DNA of 41,782 bases, taken from NCBI GenBank assembly GCA_947593735.1, contig CANQDT010000020.1, positions 1-41,782 of the forward strand, given 5' to 3'. This document shows positions 1-6,478 of the stretch, piece after piece. Numbering within the stretch: position 1 is the first letter of the stretch; the number at the start of each line of letters is the position of its first letter. Below the pieces are notes generated by a model, which did not search any database, was not told where the DNA came from, and worked only from the letters and a program-made list of their open reading frames with translations. The position numbers and the translations under genes are program-made. The DNA is from an uncultured Lachnospiraceae bacterium (GTDB taxonomy: Bacteria; Bacillota; Clostridia; Lachnospirales; Lachnospiraceae).

Positions 1-2
1 AA

Positions 3-26
3 TAAAAAAAGCAAGGGAAACCTTGC
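3..26 (-). terminator. Intrinsic terminator, leftward
   Basis: A 6-bp GC-rich stem (GCAAGG at 11-16 with CCTTGC at 21-26, 4-base loop) is followed on the minus strand by seven T residues at 4-10. The run of T is on the left only, so the signal fits leftward transcription better than rightward. No gene ends in front of it, which suggests a short non-coding transcript from about position 98. Confidence 0.65.
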
Positions 27-98
27 AAAATAAAGAAAAAATTTAATTAGGATCGATTAGCAAGTGGCAAACTCGGGTAGTAATACCCCTCCTCTTTG
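3..98 (-). ncRNA. Candidate short leftward transcript
   Basis: On the minus strand a TATAGT -10-like hexamer lies at 105-110, inside a copy of the dispersed repeat that elsewhere carries TATAAT. About 70 bases further is the terminator at 3-26. Between them is a second small hairpin (GGGTA, TTAC loop, TACCC at 75-88) and no ATG-started frame of useful length. This would give an RNA of roughly 95 bases. The -35 is poor, and the RNA may simply be leader or repeat debris. Confidence 0.2.
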
Positions 99-106
99 CT
101 TATCAC

Positions 107-150
107 TATACCTTACCGCTAAGCTCGACTATCGTCTCGCTGGGGATAGT
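107..150. repeat. Diverged copy of the promoter-type repeat
   Basis: Positions 107-127 are identical over 21 bases to 6195-6215 and 6286-6306 of the 91-bp tandem repeat, and similarity continues weakly on both sides. Just inside is a perfect 8-base inverted repeat (CGACTATC at 126-133, GATAGTCG at 144-151). Read on the minus strand the repeat ends in a -10-like sequence, as it does upstream of the histidine kinase gene. Confidence 0.6.
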
Positions 151-304
151 CGTCAAATGCCGGCTCATGCAAGCATGGTCGTCATTTTCCTTGTCATCAT
201 ATCATAGTTTACAGGAAAAAGCCACCCCTGTCTTTCCCATCTTCAAGCAGGCACGAAGGAAACTTCCGGATAAAAAAATTCCTGTGGTTTTTTTGCGGCA
301 GATA

Positions 305-313
305 TGCTATAAT
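305..313 (+). promoter_or_regulatory. Extended -10 promoter for the Big_2 gene
   Basis: TGCTATAAT at 305-313 is a consensus extended -10 element (TGnTATAAT). No good -35 is present at 17 bases, as is usual for this promoter class. The predicted start of transcription near 320 would leave a leader of about 160 bases in front of the ATG at 481. Confidence 0.6.
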
Positions 314-331
314 AATGAGGAAAATGACGGT

Positions 332-412
332 CATGCCCACGGCGCGAAGCCGGTTCTTTCGGGCATGTGCCATCTGACAGCTGTCTCCGGCAGGATAACC
401 GCCGGGATGGCA
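332..412 (+). promoter_or_regulatory. Structured 5' leader, candidate cis-acting RNA
   Basis: Two adjacent strong stem-loops fill the leader of the Big_2 gene. The first pairs CATGCCC (332-338) with GGGCATG (361-367) and has an inner CGGC/GCCG stem (340-343 with 349-352). The second pairs TGCCATC (368-374) with GATGGCA (406-412) and encloses CCGGC/GCCGG (387-391 with 401-405). The stems abut and could stack. I do not recognise it as a known riboswitch class. No terminator directly follows, so any control would act at translation or RNA stability. Confidence 0.4.
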
Positions 413-480
413 GCGCGAAAAAAACGGATTTTTTTATTACGGCATGGCGCCGCGGGCGTCTGCCAGGCAGAAAGGATGGA

Positions 481-912
481 ATGACAATGCGAAAAGACCA
501 GGAAATAAAACAATCTCGCTTCATTGGCAGGAAAATCGGCGCCGCCGTGCTGTGCGCAGCGCTCATGCTCCCTGCCGCGGCTCCGTGCGCGAGCGCGAAA
601 ATCACCGTTTCCATTGAAGATCCCAAACCGGGAGAAGGTATTCAGGAAGCGCATCTCGGCACGAGTAAAGCAACCGGTATTTCCGTAAAGAAAAAGCTGA
701 CTGTGAAAAAAGGAAAAAAGAAAACGCTCAAAGTAAAAGTAAAACCGGCAGGAGCGAGCCAGCAGGTTACCTACAAATCCTCCAACCGAAATGTCGCGAA
801 AGTGACAAAGAAGGGCGTCGTCAAAGGGATCCGCAAAGGAAAAGCTAAAATTACGATCCGGACGACGGATGGAACAAACAAGAAAAAGACCGTGACCGTG
901 ACCGTCCGATAA
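481..912 (+). CDS. Secreted Big_2 (bacterial Ig-like) domain protein
   Basis: A 143-residue exported protein of unknown role. Residues 1-39 form a signal peptide: charged start, hydrophobic stretch near 19-35, and an ASA-type cleavage site before Lys40. Residues 64-143 are one Big_2 domain (a Lys-rich start, the YKSSN..VAKV core, then the G-V-V-K-G-I..G-K-A-K-I-T strand pair), the fold common in surface and wall-associated proteins. There is no catalytic domain, LPXTG or other anchor. The start at 481 has AAAGGA four bases upstream; the ATG at 487 is an alternative with ten-base spacing. An upstream in-frame ATG at 367 would add 38 residues with no signal-peptide character. It is the only plus-strand gene and shares a terminator with the convergent unit. 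The C-terminal domain resembles that of the CDS at 29396-30766. Confidence 0.75.
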   Translation: MTMRKDQEIKQSRFIGRKIGAAVLCAALMLPAAAPCASAKITVSIEDPKPGEGIQEAHLGTSKATGISVKKKLTVKKGKKKTLKVKVKPAGASQQVTYKSSNRNVAKVTKKGVVKGIRKGKAKITIRTTDGTNKKKTVTVTVR

Positions 913-917
913 ACTTT

Positions 918-960
918 AAGAAAGGGTCGCCCGTGGGGAAATCACAGGCGACCCTTTCTT
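918..960. terminator. Shared terminator of convergent genes
   Basis: A perfect 14-bp inverted repeat (918-931 with 947-960, 15-base loop) lies directly after the stop of the plus-strand Big_2 gene. The stem begins with AAGAAAGGG, so T-rich sequence follows it in the plus direction, and it can also stop the minus-strand unit that ends at 1043. Confidence 0.8.
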
Positions 961-1042
961 GTTTCTGCCTATTATGTATGCCGCGATCAAACATCGATCT
1001 TCCCGACCCGGCTTTTTCCGGCAAAACCGGATCCATCCCGGA

Positions 1043-1213
1043 TCAGTTGTCGAAAAAGCTGTCGTCAAACGTCACATCCGTGTTCCATTGCGCACTCGTC
1101 AGGTCGATTTCCGCCGTTCTCGTTTCCGGAGGCGTCGCCCCGCTCGCGGTGATGATGTCTTCCAGCTCAAATTTCCTGCTTCTCATATCCGGCTGAACAT
1201 ATACTTTTTTCAT
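1043..1213 (-). CDS. Small 56-residue protein of unknown function
   Basis: A short gene with a strong ribosome binding site (AAGGAGG, eight bases before the ATG at 1213). Its start lies 13 bases after the stop of the beta-helix protein gene at 1227-2648, so the two are almost certainly co-transcribed and probably translationally coupled. The product starts MKKVYVQPDM, contains an ELEDIITASGA segment near residues 16-26, and ends in an acidic, Phe-rich tail (DDSFFDN). It has no signal peptide, membrane segment or Cys. The pattern of a Lys-rich start, a Pro near residue 8 and a central ED-I-TAS segment recalls small uncharacterised peptides common in gut Clostridia; this is recollection, not a search. 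Function is unknown. Confidence 0.7.
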   Translation of the reverse strand: MKKVYVQPDMRSRKFELEDIITASGATPPETRTAEIDLTSAQWNTDVTFDDSFFDN

Positions 1214-1226
1214 GGCTGATTCCTCC

Positions 1227-2648
1227 TTACTCTTCTTTTCCTTTTCTGGCGATCACATACTTGATATTTCTGTCACCCGCGCCTGTGATCGTATATTCTA
1301 CTGTCTGTCCTGTAAACTCACCGACCGGAACCGTCACTTCCGCCGTCTCCCTTTGCCCGTCTTCTTTGATATCTGTGATAAACGTAAAGGTTACGTCTTC
1401 GCTCACTTCTGTTCCAAATGTCACAGTAAATGTATTGTCCGCAACGGCGCCACCTTTTTCTGTCACAATCCCCTGCGCTTTCATCCCCTGATCCGGTTCC
1501 TTCGCAATGATCGTCACGTCGCCGGTCGGGATATAGGTGAATTTCTTTCCAATCGCGAGAACCTCATTGTCGATCGTCCACGCGACTTCCTGATCGCTGT
1601 GGCAGGCAACCATCTTGCCTTTTTCCACAGAAAGGGTCGTCGTGCTGCCTTCGTTCGTATCATCCTGTATGGTTACTGTATAACATTCTTTCAATACCAG
1701 CTTCTGCCCGTCCGCAGCGACCTTGTAACCGGCTCCTTCCTCCGGAACATGAAACGCGGCTGCCGCCTTGTCCGCATCGACGTCCTCATTCACCGTCGCG
1801 ATTTCTTTTCCTGCTGCATATTCTCCGGCTTCAAGCCCGAGCGTGATGCCCTCTTCTGATGTAATGTTCCCGGTTATATGAACGCTTCCTCCATTCAGAT
1901 CCAGCTTCTGAATGCTCGTATTGCCGGAAAGATTAAGCGTCCCTGCCTTCATCTGGAGCGATCCAATGGTTTTTTCCGTCGGACCTTCCGCGCCTTCCTC
2001 ATCGGCAAATGTTAATGTTCCATTCGCATCTATCCTGACATCCGCGTCTGTAGCCCTTTTTGCTTCTGCATTCCCGGTTATAGTGGCGCTATATACCGTA
2101 CAGGTTGTCTTATCTTGAGCCAACGTCAGTCCCGAACACTGATTGTTTGTGATCGTACTGTTTCTGATCGTCAGCTTTCCGGGATCATTATGTTTAGAAG
2201 AATTTGCGACTGATATGGCTCCGCGATCACTTGGTTTTTTTGTATCCCAGTTTGTCACAGTCACGTTCTCCCATATCCACGAGCAGCGTCCAACCCACAG
2301 GCAGGTATCTTTTTTCTGCAGGTTTCCTCCATCAAGCGTAATGTCCTTAAAAGTAGAAGTCTTTCCGTCGGGTTCTGCGGGAGCTATGGTTGCACCGACC
2401 TCCGCCTGATTTGCCGTAAGCGTATGCTCCTTCCCGTCGATTGTAACACTAGACTTGATTTCAATTACACCTATCTCAAAATTGTCACCAATCTCAATCG
2501 TCGTTCCATCTTTACCTGAACCCACTGCCGTTTTCAGTGTCTGCTCCGTCGTGACAACCTCCGCGGCGGAAACCGGAAAAGCCATCGCCGGAACGAGAAA
2601 CAGCACTGTCATTATCAAAGCCGTCAATTTAAATTTTTTTGCAAACAT
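1227..2648 (-). CDS. Secreted beta-helix-like repeat protein
   Basis: A 473-residue exported protein. Residues 1-29 form a signal peptide ending VSA-A. From about 30 to 270 are short turns of beta-helix character, with repeating I/V-x-I/L, N-S and G-N steps (for example the GKLTIRNSTITNNQCSGL segment and the later L-x-L-x-G-N-T/G-G-S runs), as in pectate-lyase-like and adhesin folds. Residues from about 310 to the end are Ig-like strands without known catalytic residues. No LPXTG, SLH or dockerin is visible. The start is supported by AAGGAGAG seven bases upstream. It forms an operon with the 56-residue gene downstream. A carbohydrate-binding or adhesion role is possible; an enzymatic role cannot be shown from the residues. 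Confidence 0.75.
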   Translation of the reverse strand: MFAKKFKLTALIMTVLFLVPAMAFPVSAAEVVTTEQTLKTAVGSGKDGTTIEIGDNFEIGVIEIKSSVTIDGKEHTLTANQAEVGATIAPAEPDGKTSTFKDITLDGGNLQKKDTCLWVGRCSWIWENVTVTNWDTKKPSDRGAISVANSSKHNDPGKLTIRNSTITNNQCSGLTLAQDKTTCTVYSATITGNAEAKRATDADVRIDANGTLTFADEEGAEGPTEKTIGSLQMKAGTLNLSGNTSIQKLDLNGGSVHITGNITSEEGITLGLEAGEYAAGKEIATVNEDVDADKAAAAFHVPEEGAGYKVAADGQKLVLKECYTVTIQDDTNEGSTTTLSVEKGKMVACHSDQEVAWTIDNEVLAIGKKFTYIPTGDVTIIAKEPDQGMKAQGIVTEKGGAVADNTFTVTFGTEVSEDVTFTFITDIKEDGQRETAEVTVPVGEFTGQTVEYTITGAGDRNIKYVIARKGKEE

Positions 2649-2809
2649 CGTGATCTCTCCTTTTCAATTTTGTTATTGTTTCTCCCGTGCTTTAATACCA
2701 ATATTTTATCTTTATTTCAGAAATATTACCATCAATAAATTGATGAGATTTCTCCGCAATCATGCATTTATTGATATTTTATCCGGAGCGGAAATTCGGC
2801 TGTTTTCGC

Positions 2810-2846
2810 AAAAAAATAAAACGCGGCAGCGAATAAGGCTGCCGCG
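2810..2846 (-). terminator. Intrinsic terminator after the response regulator
   Basis: A 9-bp GC-rich stem (CGCGGCAGC at 2822-2830 with GCTGCCGCG at 2838-2846, 7-base loop) is followed on the minus strand by TTTTATTTTTTT. It lies 13 bases after the stop of the response regulator gene and closes the kinase/regulator unit. Confidence 0.9.
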
Positions 2847-2859
2847 CTGAACGATTCCG

Positions 2860-4308
2860 CTAAATCCTCCCGATCCGGTTATTTTTCCGGTATTCGGACG
2901 GAGATACGCCGCACAGGGCTTTGAACGTTTTCATAAAATGTTTTTCGTTGTCATATCCCACATTGTGGCTGATGTCGATGATCCGGTCGTCTGTTTCCCG
3001 CAGGAGCCGCTTTGCCTCGTTGATGCGGATCTCTTTCAGATAATTGACGAAATTCACTCCCGTATATTGCTTGAACGTGAGCGAGAACAGGGAATAGTTC
3101 ATGGAAATATAGTTGGATACGACCGCCATATTCAGATCCTTCGCGTAATTTTCCTGAATGTAGCGGATCGCCTGGTTGATCTTTTCCTTGCTTTTGTAAT
3201 CGTCGTATTCTTTCTGGATCATCTCGTTCATCCCGGCGAGCCATTCTTTCCAGTCCGCCCAGTATTCCGCGATCGTATCATAACGCAGGATATGGAAAAA
3301 ATTCCGGATCGAATGTTCCTCGTCCATCGTAATATTCTGATAGGTTTTCACAAGCCTCCGCAAACTGTCTTCGATCGCTTCCAGCAGGGCATGCGGCTCA
3401 ATATAGCCTTTTTTCGCCCGCGCGAGCAGCTTTTCAAAGATGGCGAACGCTTCCTCCTGCCGGGTGCTGCCGCACAGCTGGACAAATTTCTCGATATTTT
3501 CCCCGGAGATCGGCTCATAGTCGATCTCGGCGTCGGAATACAGGCAATGGCTGATCCCGCGCACAAACGCGTCTTCCCGCGCGTACCTTGCCTGCCGGTA
3601 CGCTTCGCCAAGCTGCTCCACGCCGGTATATCGCTTGCTCGTCCCGTAGTACCGCCCTTTCAGGTTCTGGGCGCAGAATCCATCCAGGTCGTCCCCGTAA
3701 TAGAGGAACACATCCTGCCCGCTGACGTCGTGCAGGATCAGGTACGAATCGCCGCTGCTGTCCGATCCCTGCATCAGTTCATTGGTGCATCCGACCACGT
3801 AGCCCGCTTCTAACCGTTCCCCGTACTGATACCGCAGCACAGTTATTTCCTGTTCCGTGATCTCCGGCGTCAGGAGCATATATTTCAGCTGCTGGATGCC
3901 CGCCTGCATATCATAATACTGACGGTGCTTTTTCTGCTCCAGTTCCCGGTCCAGCTTCTCCAGCAATTCATTCATCTTCGTCCGTTCGATCGGCTTGAGC
4001 AAATATTCCCTGACTCCGCAGCGCATCACCTGCACTGCATAATTAAAATCATCATATCCACTCAAAATCACGATTTCCGGAACATGCGGAAGCTTCTGCG
4101 CCTCCTCGATGAGCTGCAAGCCGTCCATTTTCGGCATACGGATATCCGTCAGCATGACTTCGATATATTCTTTTTTCAGGATGTCCAGGGCTTCCTCCCC
4201 GTTTTTGCAGTCGTAAATATGCTCGACCGGCACGGTCGCCCGCGAAACCATCGCCTTAATCCCCAGACGGATCATTTTTTCATCTTCCACGATTAAGATT
4301 GATTTCAT
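2860..4308 (-). CDS. yesN-like: YesN-type response regulator, AraC output
   Basis: A cytoplasmic transcription regulator of 482 residues that pairs with the kinase encoded just upstream. Residues 1-120 are a CheY-like receiver: acidic pair in VEDE near 8-10, phospho-acceptor Asp55 in LTDIRMP, Ser83 and Lys105 in LLKP. A middle segment (about 130-360) is typical of the long YesN class. Residues 375-478 are an AraC/XylS DNA-binding domain with two helix-turn-helices, ending in GYDNEKHFMKTFKALCGVSPSEYR. In this family phosphorylation leads to binding near sugar-uptake promoters. The likely targets are the ABC genes next door and the glucanase genes. Its ATG lies 29 bases inside the end of the kinase gene, so translation is coupled. 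Confidence 0.93.
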   Translation of the reverse strand: MKSILIVEDEKMIRLGIKAMVSRATVPVEHIYDCKNGEEALDILKKEYIEVMLTDIRMPKMDGLQLIEEAQKLPHVPEIVILSGYDDFNYAVQVMRCGVREYLLKPIERTKMNELLEKLDRELEQKKHRQYYDMQAGIQQLKYMLLTPEITEQEITVLRYQYGERLEAGYVVGCTNELMQGSDSSGDSYLILHDVSGQDVFLYYGDDLDGFCAQNLKGRYYGTSKRYTGVEQLGEAYRQARYAREDAFVRGISHCLYSDAEIDYEPISGENIEKFVQLCGSTRQEEAFAIFEKLLARAKKGYIEPHALLEAIEDSLRRLVKTYQNITMDEEHSIRNFFHILRYDTIAEYWADWKEWLAGMNEMIQKEYDDYKSKEKINQAIRYIQENYAKDLNMAVVSNYISMNYSLFSLTFKQYTGVNFVNYLKEIRINEAKRLLRETDDRIIDISHNVGYDNEKHFMKTFKALCGVSPSEYRKNNRIGRI

Positions 4309-6124
4309 ATGTCTTACCCACCTTTTTCCTTGGAAATTTTACAATGACTTTTGTATAGCAATTCTCCTGGGATTCTATGGATATACCATATTCCGATCCA
4401 TAAAACATCTGCAGCCGGTCCTGCACATTCTTTAATCCGATCCCGTTTCCGGAGCCAGACGTCACTTCATCCACATCCACATCGCCGTAGATTTTTGCCC
4501 TCAGCTTTTCTACCTGTTCCCGGGACATTCCCCGTCCGGCGTCCGATATCTCAATGACACAGCATTCGTCCTCCAACATTCCTTTCATGTAAATGCTGGT
4601 ATCTTCCGCGATGTCCTCGATCCCGTGTACGATCGCGTTCTCGATGATCGGCTGCAGGGACATCTTCGGGATCTCCTGCTGATAGATTTCGTCCGGGAGA
4701 TTCAGAGACAGATAGATCTCATAATCAAACCGGAGATTGATCAGCTCAAGATAATTTTTGATGTATTCCACTTCCTCCGCGACCGTCACACTTCTGGACG
4801 TCCAGCGCATACTGTAACGGAGCAGCTTGCCGAGCGTGGTAATGGAATCCGCAATGACATATTTTTCATCGATCTCCGCCATCATCTTGATCGACTCAAG
4901 CACATTGTAAATAAAATGGGCGTTGATCTGATTCTGCAGCGCACGGATCTCGGAATTTTTGACCAGCGTCTCCGACTGCACCGCTTCCCGCACGAGGTCC
5001 TGGATCCTCTGCAGCATATGGTTGATCTGAATCGCCAGATGCCCCATTTCCTCGTCCTCATACAGAACCGGAACGCGCGCCGACAGGTCGCCGCCGGATA
5101 CGAGGTTGACCGTATTGGAAATATAATTGTACTGGCGGAGCAGCCGGTTTACGATCAGCCCCATGATCTTGACGACCACGACAAAAACGGTCAGGAACGC
5201 GGCGGCGTAGATCAGCGCCATGCCGGCAAGACCGTCCATCTCGTCCTGGAGATTCACCAGCTCCACGAGCGCGCCGAGGTTGTTGGACAGCGGATAATAT
5301 CCGATCAGTACATGCCTGCCATTCAGCTTCGTCTGAATATACTGCGGATCCGGATCCGTCCCGTCCGCCCGTTTGATAATATCCTGCGCCTGCGCGTTCC
5401 ACTGGCTTTTCGTATTCCCTCCGCCATAAACGTCTCCGTGGTTGTCCACAAAAGCGTTCCACTGGGAATCATCACACTGGAACGCCTCGGGATACGCGGT
5501 GTCCATCCGGATGGCGACTTCGACGACCGCGAGTTCCCTCTGCTCGCTGTCGTTGAGCGTCGTGATCAGCCCCATCAGGTGATCGCCGGACAGCCGCATC
5601 GACTCCAGGGAGATCTTATTTGGATAATCGAACTCCCACTTGCCGGACTCATACGTATTGCCCCATGGGAATGACCGCATCCGGTCCTTCCGGTAAAGCG
5701 TCGGCATGATCTCGTACATGGAATCGCTGTCCACGTAGATCCGGATATTTTCCAGGCTCGGATTGGAATTTATCAGCTTTTCATAAAAAATCAGCTCATT
5801 GTTCTTAAAATCCACGATCTCAAGCACCGGGATCTCCTCGCCGTCCCGCATACGGGTCAGATATTGCTCCAGGCTCGTATTGTTTACGACCGACTGCGTC
5901 GTCAGCATACAGAGCTCGAACGCGTTTTCCATCACGATCGCCCTCTGGTTCAACGAACCCTGCATCTGGCGGTGCGCCCCTTCGATCTGCTGATATTTCG
6001 CGAAACGGTAAACAAAGACATAAAAAACCGACATCGGGATAAAAACGACCAGCCCGATCAGAATGGTAAACCTTATATTCAGTTTCAGACGATTAAACGG
6101 TTTGGTCATCCGTTTGATCCACAT
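4280..6124 (-). CDS. yesM-like: YesM-type sensor histidine kinase
   Basis: A membrane sensor kinase of about 614 residues. It has a first transmembrane helix near residues 19-42, an extracellular sensor of about 240 residues, a second helix near 290-318, a HAMP region (about 330-380), a His_kinase domain and a HATPase domain. The H-box reads NQINAHFIYN with His403; most family members have Pro where this one has Ala. The N box (QPIIENAIVHG), DAGRGMS and GNGIGLKNVQDRL nucleotide motifs are intact. I place the start at 6124 (MWIKRM), because GGAGG lies eight bases before it. The upstream ATG at 6139 would put that Shine-Dalgarno inside the coding region. It probably senses a glucan oligomer, directly or through the lipoprotein; this is inferred from context. 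Confidence 0.92.
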   Translation of the reverse strand: MWIKRMTKPFNRLKLNIRFTILIGLVVFIPMSVFYVFVYRFAKYQQIEGAHRQMQGSLNQRAIVMENAFELCMLTTQSVVNNTSLEQYLTRMRDGEEIPVLEIVDFKNNELIFYEKLINSNPSLENIRIYVDSDSMYEIMPTLYRKDRMRSFPWGNTYESGKWEFDYPNKISLESMRLSGDHLMGLITTLNDSEQRELAVVEVAIRMDTAYPEAFQCDDSQWNAFVDNHGDVYGGGNTKSQWNAQAQDIIKRADGTDPDPQYIQTKLNGRHVLIGYYPLSNNLGALVELVNLQDEMDGLAGMALIYAAAFLTVFVVVVKIMGLIVNRLLRQYNYISNTVNLVSGGDLSARVPVLYEDEEMGHLAIQINHMLQRIQDLVREAVQSETLVKNSEIRALQNQINAHFIYNVLESIKMMAEIDEKYVIADSITTLGKLLRYSMRWTSRSVTVAEEVEYIKNYLELINLRFDYEIYLSLNLPDEIYQQEIPKMSLQPIIENAIVHGIEDIAEDTSIYMKGMLEDECCVIEISDAGRGMSREQVEKLRAKIYGDVDVDEVTSGSGNGIGLKNVQDRLQMFYGSEYGISIESQENCYTKVIVKFPRKKVGKTYEINLNRGR

Positions 6125-6165
6125 ACGCGGAACCTCCATCTCTGCTCAAGCTCGACTGTACCTAG

Positions 6166-6382
6166 CTCGACAAGACCTCGCCAAGTGATCATATTATACC
6201 TTACCGCTAAGCTCGTAACTACCTCGCTAAGCTACCAGGCATATATTCTCACTAGGCTCGACAAAACCTCGCCAAGTGATCATATTATACCTTACCGCTA
6301 AGCTCGTAACTACCTCGCTAAGCTACCAGGCATATATTCTCACTAGGCTCGACAAAACCTCGCCAAGTGATCATATTATACC
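6166..6382. repeat. 91-bp tandem repeat upstream of the kinase gene
   Basis: Two full copies (6166-6256 and 6257-6347) and a 35-base partial copy (6348-6382) are almost identical: copy 1 differs from copy 2 by one base (G/A) near its start. Each carries TATAAT on the minus strand (6193-6198, 6284-6289, 6375-6380), pointing at the kinase gene. Within a unit, short degenerate copies of CTCGCTAAG recur at intervals of about 20-26 bases. A 21-base core also occurs at 107-127. Because 91 is not a multiple of three, the repeat does not encode a repeated peptide. It could supply several promoters or be a mobile dispersed repeat. Confidence 0.85.
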
Positions 6383-6403
6383 ACAGTTCTTTGTTTTGTT
6401 CCA
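6375..6403 (-). promoter_or_regulatory. Probable promoter of the kinase/regulator unit
   Basis: TATAAT at 6375-6380 on the minus strand lies in the partial repeat copy, 17 bases from a weak -35 (TGGAAC, 6398-6403). Copies at 6193-6198 and 6284-6289 carry the same -10 but have only repeat sequence as -35. Which one is used cannot be told from sequence. Confidence 0.45.
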
Positions 6404-6418
6404 GTCTGCCGACTGGAA
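6399..6418. promoter_or_regulatory. Palindrome over the -35 of the kinase promoter
   Basis: TTCCAGTC (6399-6406) and GACTGGAA (6411-6418) form a perfect 8-base inverted repeat with a 4-base spacer. It overlaps the proposed -35 hexamer of the kinase unit and abuts the terminator of the lipoprotein gene. The position fits an operator; an RNA hairpin next to the terminator is the alternative. Confidence 0.35.
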
Positions 6419-6463
6419 AAAGGGCGTCCGCCAAGCCGCAATACTTTCCGGACGCCCTTTTTT
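6417..6463. terminator. Bidirectional intrinsic terminator after the lipoprotein gene
   Basis: A 10-bp stem (AGGGCGTCCG at 6421-6430 with CGGACGCCCT at 6449-6458, 18-base loop) is flanked by A on the left and T on the right, so both strands have a U-run after the hairpin. It ends the ABC transporter unit, whose last stop codon is at 6479. Confidence 0.88.
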
Positions 6464-6478
6464 ATGGGAATTGATACG

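Noticed and set aside
367-480. Upstream extension of the Big_2 gene from the ATG at 367
   Set aside because: It would place 38 Arg-rich residues before a normal signal peptide and would translate through the hairpins of the leader. The starts at 481/487 have a ribosome binding site.
6166-6382. CRISPR array
   Set aside because: The repeats are contiguous with no unique spacers, and no cas genes are present.
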